64,000 nt of DNA from an uncultured Alistipes sp. (lineage in GTDB: Bacteria > Bacteroidota > Bacteroidia > Bacteroidales > Rikenellaceae). A program made the position numbers and the translations under genes. The DNA lies in the NCBI GenBank assembly GCA_944326855.1, contig CALVFO010000026.1, positions 1 through 64,000 on the forward strand, written 5' to 3'. Below the pieces are notes generated by a model. It worked only from the letters and a program-made list of their open reading frames with translations. It had not been told where the DNA came from and made no database searches. This document shows positions 17,040 through 27,024 of this stretch, piece by piece; within the stretch, counting starts at the first letter, position 1; each line of letters begins with the position of its first letter.

Positions 17040-18620
17040 TCATCCGCCCCGCTTGGCGGCCTTGCCGGGGTAATACCCTCGCGGAGGTAAAGGCGGGAAA
17101 CCTCCGCTCATCGTAATCTCGCCTAAGAAATAACGCCGTTTGCCGTCTTCCCGACCATATGGCAAACGATACAGGGGAGTCCCGTCCCGACGCCCGACCG
17201 AAACGAACAGATCATAAGTGCCGGGAGCAAACTTCCGATACGAATCGGTGGTGCGGTCCGTAAATTTGGGGGCAACCCGGAAACGGGAACGCAATTCGAA
17301 CGACGGAACGGCATCTTCGGGACCCACCTTCAGGTCCCGAACGTCGAACGATTCGTCCACCAACACCGCAACGATTCCTCCCTTTTTATCCTTCAGCGTA
17401 TAACAGAGATACCCCCCGGCATAACAGGGTGCAACCCCGGCATTGCTGAGCGTCGACACGATTTCGAACTCCTCGCCGATATCCACCGTCTCGGGCCAAC
17501 GCACCTCCTCGCACCGCAACCGATAACCGATCCGACGATTGATCCGGTCGACCGCCTCACGCGTACCCTCGAGCTGCTCGTACGGGAACCAGTGAATCGA
17601 CATATAGGAGGCATGGTACTCCTCGATGGACCGGACCAACAGATCCGAATCCCAGGTTCCCCATTCGAGGGCATGACCGTACTGGGCATGCTCCAGAATA
17701 ACGGGCATCTCGGGCCAGAACAACTGTGCCATATCGGCATGATACCACTGTTCGGGCGGTCGGGAAACCAACAGACTGTCATCCCGCATGGTCACCCCTT
17801 TGGAAAAGGCATAGTCCATGATGGGAAAACGGAATCCCGGTTCGGTAGGACCGGCATAATCGTCCGAAATGCACAACTGCGTCCGTTTGAAGTGGCGACA
17901 ATAGAGGTCGATGAACTTTTTCTGCGTCTCGATACCCCACGTCCGTCCGTGAACCGGCGAAGTACGAACGGTATGTCCTTCGCCCCACATGCCGAAATGA
18001 CCGATGTCGATAAAGGCCACATTCGGATTGCCGTCATAACGCAAGGCCATGGCCCGCACGAAATTTTCCACCTTCTCCAGAAAAACCGGATCCTCGTATT
18101 CCGGTTCGAAGATCACCCCATTCACATCATAGCCTTTGGCTCCGGCCTCGAAGACCCAGCGAGGCGTAGCGTGGTACATCCAACTCTCCATGGCCGTCAC
18201 GCGCAGACAAACCTGTTGTCCGTTGTCGATCCAACGCTGGGCCGGCGTATCGAACGTCTCCCAGGTGAACTTTCCTTCTTCGGGTTCCAGAAACGCCCAT
18301 GGCAACCGCAGATACACGGCCCCGATCCCGGGGAAATCATCGACCGTATCGGAAGGTGCCAGCTCCGAACCATAGTTCTCGATCAGATCCGAATAGTAAT
18401 GCAGGGTCCAACCCATACAGGGGTTGATCAACGCCCGCCCATGATCTTGAGGTCGTACCAATCGCCATCCGTTTTCGGACCGGACGACCGGTCCGGACGA
18501 CCGGTCCGGTTCAGTCTTGCTATTCAACGATTCCGAATACCCCACATAAGGGGCCGTCAACAGTCCGGCAGTCGCCAAACCCGTGGTCCGCAAAAAAGAG
18601 CGACGGTCTATTTTTTTCAT
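17040..18620 (-). CDS. Tat-exported DUF4832-like glycosidase
   Basis: A 526-residue protein; the ATG at 18620 is chosen because the frame's upstream start is a TTG. It begins with a twin-arginine signal (DRRSFLRTTG). The first 300 or so residues look like a TIM-barrel hydrolase related to GH42-type enzymes: VYLRLPWAFLEPEEG, FIDIGHFGMWGEG with candidate acidic residues, then PVILEHAQYG. The C-terminal part matches the DUF4832 type, a beta domain often fused to such barrels. The substrate is unknown; its placement between rhamnosidase-like and mannosidase genes suggests the same glycan. A 13-bp tandem repeat lies just after the signal peptide (18481-18506). Confidence 0.65.
   Translation of the reverse strand: MKKIDRRSFLRTTGLATAGLLTAPYVGYSESLNSKTEPDRSSGPVVRSENGWRLVRPQDHGRALINPCMGWTLHYYSDLIENYGSELAPSDTVDDFPGIGAVYLRLPWAFLEPEEGKFTWETFDTPAQRWIDNGQQVCLRVTAMESWMYHATPRWVFEAGAKGYDVNGVIFEPEYEDPVFLEKVENFVRAMALRYDGNPNVAFIDIGHFGMWGEGHTVRTSPVHGRTWGIETQKKFIDLYCRHFKRTQLCISDDYAGPTEPGFRFPIMDYAFSKGVTMRDDSLLVSRPPEQWYHADMAQLFWPEMPVILEHAQYGHALEWGTWDSDLLVRSIEEYHASYMSIHWFPYEQLEGTREAVDRINRRIGYRLRCEEVRWPETVDIGEEFEIVSTLSNAGVAPCYAGGYLCYTLKDKKGGIVAVLVDESFDVRDLKVGPEDAVPSFELRSRFRVAPKFTDRTTDSYRKFAPGTYDLFVSVGRRDGTPLYRLPYGREDGKRRYFLGEITMSGGFPPLPPRGYYPGKAAKRGG
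18481..18506. repeat. 13-bp perfect tandem repeat inside a CDS
   Basis: CGGACGACCGGTC occurs twice without a spacer at 18481-18493 and 18494-18506. It lies in the linker after the Tat signal (about codons 38-47) of the minus-strand hydrolase. The unit is not a multiple of three. Confidence 0.85.
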
Positions 18621-18711
18621 GTTGGATAGATTCAAGAGAGGTTTATTTCAAATAAAGTTCGGAAATAAAAAGAAAAGCACCAAAAAATCGATAAATTTTC
18701 AATAAAAATTC

Positions 18712-18719
18712 TACTTTTG
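18712..18719 (+). promoter_or_regulatory. -7 element (TACTTTTG) before GH106-like gene
   Basis: Exact TAnnTTTG match in the AT-rich divergent intergenic region, 56 nt ahead of the ATG at 18776. Confidence 0.6.
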
Positions 18720-18775
18720 TTTTGTTTTAAAACAAAATTCCCTCATACAAAACTAAATCATTCATTACAAACCCA

Positions 18776-20995
18776 ATGCGACAAACTATGCTACGACACC
18801 CAAAACACCTGTTCGGAGGAATCGGCCTGTTGCTCACCCTGAGCGCCTGCACCTCCTCACCCGATCCCTCCGCTTTCAAAACCCCTCCGGCTGAGTTCCG
18901 TCCCCACACCCTGTGGTTCTGGAACAACACCCCCGTCACCCGGGAAGGCATCGACGAACAAATCGCCGGCCTGCACGACGACAGCGGCTATGGAGGAATC
19001 GGTATCCTGCCTTTCGGTAAAGACTTTACTCCGAAATACCTGTCGGACGAATATTTCGACCTATATGTCTACTCGGTGAAAAAGGCCGCCGAAAAGGGAC
19101 TCAAGGTCACGCTGTATGACGAATACGGATTCCCGAGCGGCAGTGCCGGTGCCATCAACGGCGACGATACGCCGCGTTTCATGGAACGCCACCCGGATCT
19201 GACCATCAAACGCCTGGACAAAATCGAAAAAGAGATCTCCTCCGGGGAGACCTACTGCGAAGCGCTCCCCACCGAAAGTAAACTGATGGGCGTGGTGGCC
19301 ATGAACGTCGACACCAAGGAACGAATCAACCTGAGCGGCGAGGCCTCGGGCGACACCCTGCGCTGGACCGCCCCCGAAGGGACCTGGAAAGTCATGCAGT
19401 TCGTCTGCGTAACTGACGGCGACCCCAACATGGACTACCTCGATCCGGCCGCCGCCCAAGCCTTCATCGACATGGTGCACGAAGCCTACTATCAGCGTAT
19501 GCCGGAGGCCTTCGGACCGACCATCACCCATACATTCTATGACGAGGTGACCATCTACCGGGCACAGGGCCGGGTATGGACTCCCCGGTTCAATGAAATT
19601 TATCAGGAACGCCGTGGCAGCGATCCCACCCTGCTGTATCCGGCCCTGTGGTACGACATCGGGCCCGAAACCCAGGCCGCCCGCAATGCGCTCTTCTCCC
19701 TGCGCAGCGACCTCTACTCCGAAGCCTACCCTCAGGCCATCACCCGCTGGAGCCGGGAACACAACACCCTCGCTACCGGCCATCAGGACAACGAGGAGAT
19801 CGTCAATCCGGTGGGTACTTCGGGCGACCTGATGAAATGTTTCCGCTACCTGGAAATGCCCGGGATCGATAAAATCGGCACCACCCGGCCGACCATCACC
19901 CGCCCGGCCGAAAAATTCTACAAGATCGTGGCCTCGGCCGCCTACAACTGGGACCATTCGCTGGTGATGGCCGAAACCTACGGACTGATGGGCGACCTGT
20001 CGATGGACAGCCTGCGCAGCGTGGCCATCGATCAGTTTATCAAGGGGGTGAACTGGTTCATCCCGCATGCCGCCTGGTACAATGACCAAAAAGTGACCTT
20101 CAAGCCCGAACTTTCGGCCCGCAACCCCCATTATGCGGACAGCCTGTATGACTTCACGACCTTTATCGCCCGATTGCAGTACATGCTGCAGAACAATGCC
20201 CGGTTCGTGACCGACGTCGCCGTACTTTACCCCATTCATACCATGCAGGGAGATCACTACTTCGACGGGCCGATCCGTCCCTACGAAGGCGGCGTAAAGA
20301 TTCCCTATCTGGACTATGTCCGCGTGGGCGAAATTCTCTCCAACGAAATCGGTCAGGACTATCAATGGCTGCACCCCGAGGTGCTGGCTTCGTCCTGCAG
20401 CGTGGACGAAACCGGACTGAGACTGAACAATCAGGTCCAATACAACACTTTCCGGACGCTCATCATTCCGGCCTCGAAAACCATCAGCACCACCACCCTC
20501 GAACAGGCGCTGGCCCTGTTCCGTCAGGGAGGGAAGGTCATCTTCACCTCGCTGTTGCCGACCCTGTCGACCGAACCGGGCCAGAATGCCCGCATCGGCG
20601 AACTGATGGCCGAACTGCTCCCGTCGGGGAAAGCCCTCCAGACCAACGATCGGGGCGGCGAAGTACGTTTTCTGGAACAGTCGACCCCCGAAGCGCTCCA
20701 CGAAGCACTGCGTTCGGACATGCCGGCCGATGTAGCCTTCGAAGAGGGCAAAGCGCTTCGCTACCTCCACAAGGAACGGGAAGGTAAAAACCTCTTCTAC
20801 CTGGCCAACTTCAGCCCGGCCCCGTATCAGGCTCCGATCACCCTCCGCGGGAAACTGCGCCTGGAAGCCTGGAACCCCCACACCGGCGAATGTACCCCGA
20901 TCGACGCCACTTATGATCGCCAAGGCGATTTGCCGGTTACCCGGATCGATCTTTCGTTGCAGGGACGTGAATCCATTTTCTTAGTAGAACGGTAA
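18776..20995 (+). CDS. GH106-like glycosidase lipoprotein (second copy)
   Basis: A 739-residue lipoprotein (lipobox LSAC, Cys25). It has the same family signature as the 12292 gene in a more canonical form: LYDEYGFPSGSAG near residue 120 and HTFYDEV near residue 248, followed by HNTLATGHQDNEE and a C-terminal galactose-binding-like region. GH106 members cleave alpha-L-rhamnose from pectic or gum side chains; that activity is inferred. It is transcribed alone from an AT-rich divergent promoter region and ends at a strong terminator shared with the PL8 gene. The two GH106-like proteins are only distantly alike, so they probably differ in linkage or substrate position. Confidence 0.7.
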   Translation: MRQTMLRHPKHLFGGIGLLLTLSACTSSPDPSAFKTPPAEFRPHTLWFWNNTPVTREGIDEQIAGLHDDSGYGGIGILPFGKDFTPKYLSDEYFDLYVYSVKKAAEKGLKVTLYDEYGFPSGSAGAINGDDTPRFMERHPDLTIKRLDKIEKEISSGETYCEALPTESKLMGVVAMNVDTKERINLSGEASGDTLRWTAPEGTWKVMQFVCVTDGDPNMDYLDPAAAQAFIDMVHEAYYQRMPEAFGPTITHTFYDEVTIYRAQGRVWTPRFNEIYQERRGSDPTLLYPALWYDIGPETQAARNALFSLRSDLYSEAYPQAITRWSREHNTLATGHQDNEEIVNPVGTSGDLMKCFRYLEMPGIDKIGTTRPTITRPAEKFYKIVASAAYNWDHSLVMAETYGLMGDLSMDSLRSVAIDQFIKGVNWFIPHAAWYNDQKVTFKPELSARNPHYADSLYDFTTFIARLQYMLQNNARFVTDVAVLYPIHTMQGDHYFDGPIRPYEGGVKIPYLDYVRVGEILSNEIGQDYQWLHPEVLASSCSVDETGLRLNNQVQYNTFRTLIIPASKTISTTTLEQALALFRQGGKVIFTSLLPTLSTEPGQNARIGELMAELLPSGKALQTNDRGGEVRFLEQSTPEALHEALRSDMPADVAFEEGKALRYLHKEREGKNLFYLANFSPAPYQAPITLRGKLRLEAWNPHTGECTPIDATYDRQGDLPVTRIDLSLQGRESIFLVER

Positions 20996-21013
20996 ACAAA
21001 ACACACACTACAA

Positions 21014-21045
21014 AGAGGGCCCGACAGACATCTGTCGGGCCCTCT
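21014..21045. terminator. Bidirectional terminator between convergent genes
   Basis: 15-bp perfect GC-rich stem (21014-21028 with 21031-21045) with a 2-nt loop, then CTTTTTC. It lies between the GH106-like gene (plus) and the PL8 gene (minus). Confidence 0.88.
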
Positions 21046-21068
21046 CTTTTTCGTTCGCTCAACGCGAC

Positions 21069-23279
21069 CTATTCGATAATCTCGCAAACGGTATCCAGCC
21101 GCTTGCCGTGCGAAATCTTGGCGTCGAATTCCACTACGGAAACATTGCGTTCCGGATCATAATAGGCGTTGTCGCCCTTCCATTTCCCCCGGAAGGTAAT
21201 GATCGTGCTGTCCTTTTCCGAAGTCGGATCCACATACGTGATATACACCTTGGTGCCTTCCCGACGGAAAACCATGATGATCTCTTCGGCAATATCCAGA
21301 ATTTCGATCTTGTCGTCGACCTTCAGGGTCGTCTTCGGCGCAAAGAACACACACCGCACCGTCCCGTCCTCGAAACGAACCGCATGTACGTCATCCGATT
21401 GTTTGAGAATCGTGAACCCGGGATGAGCGATCAGCGAATCCAGCCCCTGTTCATTCGTGCGGGGCATCACCACATAGCTGTAGGTCGCCGTACGCGGATT
21501 CACCCCGTGATGAATCGCCAGGTTGAATACCTCGGCCGACACCGGATCATCCGATGAATCGAAATGAATGGCATGCCAACTGCCCGTCTGTACGCCCGAC
21601 GTATAGGAAACCTGCTGGCGCTGCGGGAAATAATAGCCTACCTGATCGTGCAGCACCGCCTGCAGACGGTCGCCCGAGAAGCTGGCCATGGGCGTATATC
21701 CGGACGCCCCGTCGATTTTAGCCCGCGGCTCTTCGCGACGGAACGTCTGGTTGACGGCCGTCGTAACCGGCTGTCCGTTGGCACTGGAAATATCCGACCC
21801 CAGGCAGAGAATATAACGATCCGTGAAATACCACGATTTGTTGGCCTTCAGTCCGTCGGCATCGACCCGCATGACCGACACCCCGTAATTGTCGCCCACC
21901 AAACCGCCGACAATGTCGGATTTACCCTTGATCCGACGGTCTTCCTGCGGGAAATCGTTGTGGTCAACCACATTGCAGGTAACTCCCGGCACCCGGGTCC
22001 AATCCCATACCGGATAAATGTTGTTATACTCGCCGCCGTCCTGATAGATCATCAACGAACCGTTGGCCATCACTTCGCACTTGCGGTTTTCTCCGTTGAC
22101 CGCTTCGGCCCCCACCGTCCGGTCGGAACACATCTTCAGAACGGCCATCCAGTCGTCCGTACGCATATAGGTCATATCCGACATATAGAAATGCTTGATG
22201 CCTTTCAGAACATTGGGACCGCCCATCATCTGGCCGTCAAACATCCGCTGATATTCCTCCGCATGGGCCGGATCGATCTTTTTGAGAGCCAGCAACTGCA
22301 AAGCATAGGTCCGGGCCTTGCCCTTCATGGCGTCCCGGAAAACGAACTGACGACCGCAGGAACCGGTCTCCATCTCACCCCGCCATACGGCCCACGACAT
22401 CCCTTCGAGGGCATAATTGCGCAGGATGGACAGTTCCTGTTCGTTGAAGGCATAACGCGTACCCAGGAACAGTCCCCCCATCTGGGTCAGGGACGACAGG
22501 TACGAAAGTCCATAATTGCCGAATTGCTGCTGACGACCGTGCTGATGAAAGCTCCAGTCGAACTGCACACCTTCGTCGTTTTCGATTTTGATGACGCTCT
22601 TCATCTCCCGGATCGCCTCTTCGAACAACGCCTCGTCATCGGTCAGCATGGCCCGTACCATGACATTACAGCAAAGCCACACTTTGTTTTGACCCGTGAT
22701 CTTGATCTTCGAATTGTTCATGTAGTCAATCAGGCCGGCAAACTGTTCTGCTGAAAGTTTGTCCTGCAACAACAATCCGAAATCACCCATATTGCGAGGG
22801 CCGCCGATCTCGTTGGCCCACCAGTTGGTGCTCTGGGGACGTCGCTGCAACCAGAAATCGAGCCCTTTAAGAGCCGCCTGCAACACTTTTTCGTCCTGAT
22901 AAAAAGCCGAAGCCGGCGAACAATAGGCCTTGGCCATGTTCAACATCCGCATCTGATGGGTGAACGGACGCCAACTGCTGCGCAAATGACATTCATATTC
23001 GACATCCGACCACGAACCGTCAGCCTGTTGCGAAGCCATGTCCGCCCGTACGGTACTGTCCAAGGCAGCCGTCAACTTCTGTACGTACGCGACACTGTCG
23101 ACAGGTTCATTTTTTTGAATCTGACTCAATTTGTAAGCATCATAAGCGGGACTCAGCAATACGTTCAGACAACGGTCAGTCATTGCCTGACGCACTTTCT
23201 GCATGTCGCGATTCGCACATCCGCTCAATACGATCGACACCGCAGCTACGACCGTACACCAAAAGAAAAAACGTTTCAT
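21069..23279 (-). CDS. Polysaccharide lyase family 8 lipoprotein
   Basis: A 736-residue lipoprotein (lipobox LSGC, Cys21). The helical toroid contains NWWANEIGGPRNMGDFG (about 152-167), TGQNKVW with Asn198, and FHQHGRQQQFGNYG with His247 and Tyr256. These spacings match the catalytic Asn, His and Tyr of chondroitin AC / hyaluronate / xanthan lyases. The C-terminal half is the usual beta-sandwich. PL8 enzymes cleave uronic-acid-containing chains by beta-elimination. No sulfatase, GH88 or SusCD is nearby to mark a glycosaminoglycan locus, so a plant or microbial uronate-bearing glycan is equally likely. Confidence 0.88.
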   Translation of the reverse strand: MKRFFFWCTVVAAVSIVLSGCANRDMQKVRQAMTDRCLNVLLSPAYDAYKLSQIQKNEPVDSVAYVQKLTAALDSTVRADMASQQADGSWSDVEYECHLRSSWRPFTHQMRMLNMAKAYCSPASAFYQDEKVLQAALKGLDFWLQRRPQSTNWWANEIGGPRNMGDFGLLLQDKLSAEQFAGLIDYMNNSKIKITGQNKVWLCCNVMVRAMLTDDEALFEEAIREMKSVIKIENDEGVQFDWSFHQHGRQQQFGNYGLSYLSSLTQMGGLFLGTRYAFNEQELSILRNYALEGMSWAVWRGEMETGSCGRQFVFRDAMKGKARTYALQLLALKKIDPAHAEEYQRMFDGQMMGGPNVLKGIKHFYMSDMTYMRTDDWMAVLKMCSDRTVGAEAVNGENRKCEVMANGSLMIYQDGGEYNNIYPVWDWTRVPGVTCNVVDHNDFPQEDRRIKGKSDIVGGLVGDNYGVSVMRVDADGLKANKSWYFTDRYILCLGSDISSANGQPVTTAVNQTFRREEPRAKIDGASGYTPMASFSGDRLQAVLHDQVGYYFPQRQQVSYTSGVQTGSWHAIHFDSSDDPVSAEVFNLAIHHGVNPRTATYSYVVMPRTNEQGLDSLIAHPGFTILKQSDDVHAVRFEDGTVRCVFFAPKTTLKVDDKIEILDIAEEIIMVFRREGTKVYITYVDPTSEKDSTIITFRGKWKGDNAYYDPERNVSVVEFDAKISHGKRLDTVCEIIE

Positions 23280-23328
23280 CGTTTCAGGTTAGGGGTTAGT
23301 TATTATTACGCTCAAAAGATAGAGATCA

Positions 23329-23336
23329 CAAAAATA
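23329..23336 (-). promoter_or_regulatory. -7 element (TATTTTTG) for PL8 gene
   Basis: Exact minus-strand match to TAnnTTTG, about 50 nt upstream of the PL8 start codon. Confidence 0.55.
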
Positions 23337-23551
23337 GTGAATTATCGTCAGCATCCTCCGTCATCCCGGTCGAAATCGCGTTTTTCTCGATGCTCCCCCG
23401 TTTTTCGCGTTCGGAAGCACCGCTCCCTCTCACACAACCGATCGCCTGCCGGACAAACCCGGCGAACGACACCCCGCCCTCTGTCCCCGCACACGACTTG
23501 CATATCCCGCCAGAAATAATTACCTTGAATGCCCGTAAAACTACGCCCACG

Positions 23552-26377
23552 ATGAAAAAACTCTACTTTTTCGGTTGGCTGCTGGGGCTGGCGGCCGCCT
23601 GTTTTTTGAGTTCCTGCTGCGGAGATTCTCCCGCTTTCAGCATCGACGCTCTGCGCTGTGAACAAGACCCCGCCCCGCTGGGAATCGAAAACCCTCATCC
23701 CCGCTTCAGCTGGCAGATACACGCTCCTCAACGGGACTTCACCCAACAGGCCTATCGAATTATCGTCGCCGACTCCCGGGAAGCGCTCGACCGGCAGAAG
23801 GGCAACTGCTGGGACAGCGGCAAAGTCCGCTCGGAAGAACAGATTCTGGTCCCCTATCAAGGGAAACCGTTGCAACCCGGGAAACGATACTGGTGGAAAG
23901 TCCGTTCATGGGATAACCATGGACAGGCTTCGGAGTGGAGCCAACCCGCTACGTTCGACATGGGATTACTCTCCGAAAACGACTGGGACGGAGCCCGATG
24001 GATCGCCCTGGAAGCTGACCGTCCCGAAGAGATCATCGTCCCGGGCATGGACGATTACCGCAAGATCGAAAAACGTTTCGGCGACCATAAAACCGGCCTG
24101 TATACCCTGCCGCAATTCCGAAAAACATTCACCCCCCAAAAAACCGTCCGACGGGCCATGGCCTATGTCTGCGGCCTGGGACAATTCGAAATGACGGTCA
24201 ACGGCACCAAAACCGGCGACCACTTCCTCGATCCGGCCTGGACCCGCTACGACCGAACAGCCCAATACGTCCCCTTCGAAATCACCGACCAACTGTGTTC
24301 GGGCGAAAACGTCATCGGCATCCGGCTGGGAAACGGGTTCTTCAACGTTCCCCGGGACCGTTATTTCAAACTGCTGATCTCGTTCGGCGCCCCGAAACTG
24401 CTTGCCAAGGTCGAACTCGAATACGAAGACGGCTCCCGGGAATGTTTCGTATCGGACTCCAGCTGGAAGGCCGCTCCCAGTGCCATCACCTTCTCGAGCA
24501 TCTACAGCGGAGAGGATTACGACGCTTCGTCCGAAATTCAGGGGTGGGAGCGTCCCGGTTTCGAGGACAGCACCTGGCGTACGCCGGTGATCGCCGACTT
24601 TTCCACCGTACTTCGATCCCAGCGTTCTACCCCGCTGAAAATTACCGATCGCATTCCGGCCGTACGCATTTTCCGCAACCGGGCCGGAAACTGGGTTTAC
24701 GATCTGGGGCAAAACGCCTCGGGGATCGTGCGACTCAGCCTCACCGCCCATGACCGGCAAAGTGTCAAGCTCATCCCGGCCGAATTGCTCAACGACGACG
24801 AAACCGCCAACCAGAAAGCATCGGGCACTCCGTTCTATTACACCTATACCACACGGGGTGACGGCAATCCGGAAAGCTGGCAACCCCGTTTCACGTATTA
24901 CGGATTCCGCTATGTAGAGGTGATCGGAGCCGTACCCGCCGGGGAACCCAACCCCCGGAATTTACCCGAAATCACGGAAATCATCGGGCTGCATACCCGC
25001 AACAGCGCCGAAGAGACCGGGACCTTCTTCTGTTCCAATCCATTGTTCAATCGCATTCACAACCTGATCGACTGGTCGATCCGCAGCAACCTCTCGCACG
25101 TACTGACCGACTGTCCCCACCGGGAAAAACTCGGATGGCTGGAAGTAGCCTACCTGATGGGACCCTCGATTCAGTTCCGTTACGACATCGCACGGGTCTA
25201 TGCCAAAAAAGTCGAAGACATGCATACGGCCCAATACGAAAACGGCATGATCCCGACCACAGCCCCTCACTATGTGGTTTTCCCGGGCGGGTTCCACGAC
25301 ACCCCCGAATGGGGCAGCGCCTACATCTCGATTCCGTGGGATCTTTACCGCTGGTATGGCGACCGGCGGCCGCTGGAAGAAAATTACGACGACATGGCCC
25401 GTTATGTAGCTTACCTGGGCAGTCGGGCCGAAAACCACATTATTTCTTACGGACTGGGCGACTGGTTCGATATCGGACCGGGATTCCCCGGTTACTCCCA
25501 GTTGACCACCAATGGAGTGACGGCCACAGCAACCTATTACCGTAACGTTAAAATCCTGGAACAAACCGCCCGCCTGCTCGGCAAAACCACCGATGCCAAA
25601 CAGTACGCCGCGCTGGCCGATACGATCAAACAGGCCTACAACGACCGGTTTTTCGATCCCTCCACCGGACGATACGACCGCAACAGCCAAACGGCCAGCG
25701 CCATTTCACTGGTTATGGATCTGGTTCCCGAAGAATACATAGCCACCGTCCGACAAAACCTGATCGACGATATCCGCGGTCGGGGCAATGCCCTGACGGC
25801 CGGAGACATCGGTTATCGGTACGTACTGCGGGCTCTGGAAGAGGGCGATGCCTCGGAAGTTATCTACGACATGAACAGTCGTTACGATGTTCCGGGTTAC
25901 GGTTACCAACTGGCTCACGGAGCCACCTGCCTGACCGAATCGTGGCAGGCCTACCGCGAAGTCTCGAACAACCACTGCATGTTGGGCCACCTGATGGAAT
26001 GGCTTTACAGCGGACTGGTCGGAATTTCGCAGAGTCCCTCTTCGGTAGCCTACAAAGAAGTCGTCATCAAACCGCAGGTGGTCGGCGACATCTACGAAGC
26101 GCGCGGATCGTTCCGCTCTCCCTACGGTCTGATTCGCAGCGAGTGGAAACAAACCGCCGAGACTTTCGTTCAAACGGCCGACATTCCGGCCGGCAGTTCG
26201 GCTTGGGTCTACCTGCCGGCAGCCGATCCGGCCCAAATTACCGAAAGCGGTTTGCCTCTCGGCGAGGCGCCTCAGGTCACGCTGCAAGAGCAGACTCCCG
26301 CATATACCCTCGTACGGATCGGATCGGGCCATTATCGTTTCGAAGTCCGACGAACCGCTACCCCGTCCGGCCAATAA
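23552..26377 (+). CDS. GH78 alpha-L-rhamnosidase lipoprotein
   Basis: The ATG at 23552 gives a 941-residue protein with a clean lipoprotein signal (LSSCC); the open frame upstream is C-rich filler. Domain order follows bacterial GH78 enzymes: an N-terminal Fn3-like domain (about 30-150), beta-sandwich domains, an (alpha/alpha)6 barrel and a C-terminal beta domain. TDCPHREKLGWLE carries Asp520 and Glu525, equivalent to the conserved acidic pair of GH78. GLGDWFDIGPG and ATCLTESWQ follow in the barrel. It removes terminal alpha-L-rhamnose from glycans or glycosides. It is divergent from the PL8 gene. Confidence 0.93.
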   Translation: MKKLYFFGWLLGLAAACFLSSCCGDSPAFSIDALRCEQDPAPLGIENPHPRFSWQIHAPQRDFTQQAYRIIVADSREALDRQKGNCWDSGKVRSEEQILVPYQGKPLQPGKRYWWKVRSWDNHGQASEWSQPATFDMGLLSENDWDGARWIALEADRPEEIIVPGMDDYRKIEKRFGDHKTGLYTLPQFRKTFTPQKTVRRAMAYVCGLGQFEMTVNGTKTGDHFLDPAWTRYDRTAQYVPFEITDQLCSGENVIGIRLGNGFFNVPRDRYFKLLISFGAPKLLAKVELEYEDGSRECFVSDSSWKAAPSAITFSSIYSGEDYDASSEIQGWERPGFEDSTWRTPVIADFSTVLRSQRSTPLKITDRIPAVRIFRNRAGNWVYDLGQNASGIVRLSLTAHDRQSVKLIPAELLNDDETANQKASGTPFYYTYTTRGDGNPESWQPRFTYYGFRYVEVIGAVPAGEPNPRNLPEITEIIGLHTRNSAEETGTFFCSNPLFNRIHNLIDWSIRSNLSHVLTDCPHREKLGWLEVAYLMGPSIQFRYDIARVYAKKVEDMHTAQYENGMIPTTAPHYVVFPGGFHDTPEWGSAYISIPWDLYRWYGDRRPLEENYDDMARYVAYLGSRAENHIISYGLGDWFDIGPGFPGYSQLTTNGVTATATYYRNVKILEQTARLLGKTTDAKQYAALADTIKQAYNDRFFDPSTGRYDRNSQTASAISLVMDLVPEEYIATVRQNLIDDIRGRGNALTAGDIGYRYVLRALEEGDASEVIYDMNSRYDVPGYGYQLAHGATCLTESWQAYREVSNNHCMLGHLMEWLYSGLVGISQSPSSVAYKEVVIKPQVVGDIYEARGSFRSPYGLIRSEWKQTAETFVQTADIPAGSSAWVYLPAADPAQITESGLPLGEAPQVTLQEQTPAYTLVRIGSGHYRFEVRRTATPSGQ

Positions 26378-26608
26378 ACCGGCCCGAAAGGATCTCCAAC
26401 GAAGCACATCGGAAGAAGCAACCGACAGAGGTTCCAGCAAACATCAGGCTGGTAAAACGAGGGAGAAGAGGAGAACTCAACCGGTCGAAAAGCCTTTACA
26501 ACTGCCTCCATCCACGAAATTGTTGATAATTTCTCCATAAATTACGGTTTGTTTCGGGAGCAGGCCTGGAAAAAAAACGTACTTTTAGGCATTAAAAATT
26601 GCCGAACT

Positions 26609-26926
26609 ATGACCAAAGACGAATTTGCGCACGAAATGGATATCGAACTCGATCCTCAAATCGCTGAAGGAGACTACGCTAACCTGGTGATCATCTCTCA
26701 TTCGCCTTCCGAGTTCGTTTTGGATTTCGCCGGTATTTTACCGGGCCTCCCCAAGCCCAAAGTCAAAAGCCGGATCATTTTGGCTCCCGAACACGCCAAA
26801 CGACTCCTGCTGACCCTGCAAGAAAATATCTCGAACTACGAAGCCGTCAATGGTCACATCAGCCTTTCACCTACTTCGGCCGAAGAGGCCAAAATGGCCA
26901 TGAGCCTGCGTGCCGGTGAAGCCTGA
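26609..26926 (+). CDS. DUF3467 domain protein
   Basis: A 105-residue cytosolic protein whose whole length matches the DUF3467 pattern: GDYANLVIISHSPSEFVLDF, then PKVKSRIILAPEHAKRLLLTL and a C-terminal NYEAVNGHI. The start at 26609 follows a -7-like element (TACTTTTA, 26580-26587). The family is widespread and conserved in Bacteroidota, but its role is not established. It interrupts the glycan locus and is probably a housekeeping gene. Confidence 0.85.
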   Translation: MTKDEFAHEMDIELDPQIAEGDYANLVIISHSPSEFVLDFAGILPGLPKPKVKSRIILAPEHAKRLLLTLQENISNYEAVNGHISLSPTSAEEAKMAMSLRAGEA

Positions 26927-26967
26927 TCCGAAATTTCCGATTCTTCGGTTTTACGCATGATATAGGC

Positions 26968-27000
26968 AAAAGGGGAATCCCATGGAGGGATTCCCCTTTT
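26968..27000. terminator. Bidirectional terminator
   Basis: 13-bp stem (26968-26980 with 26988-27000), A run on the left and T run on the right, between the convergent DUF3467 and GH127 genes. Confidence 0.88.
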
Positions 27001-27024
27001 ACGTTATCCTTACAAAAAGAGTCT

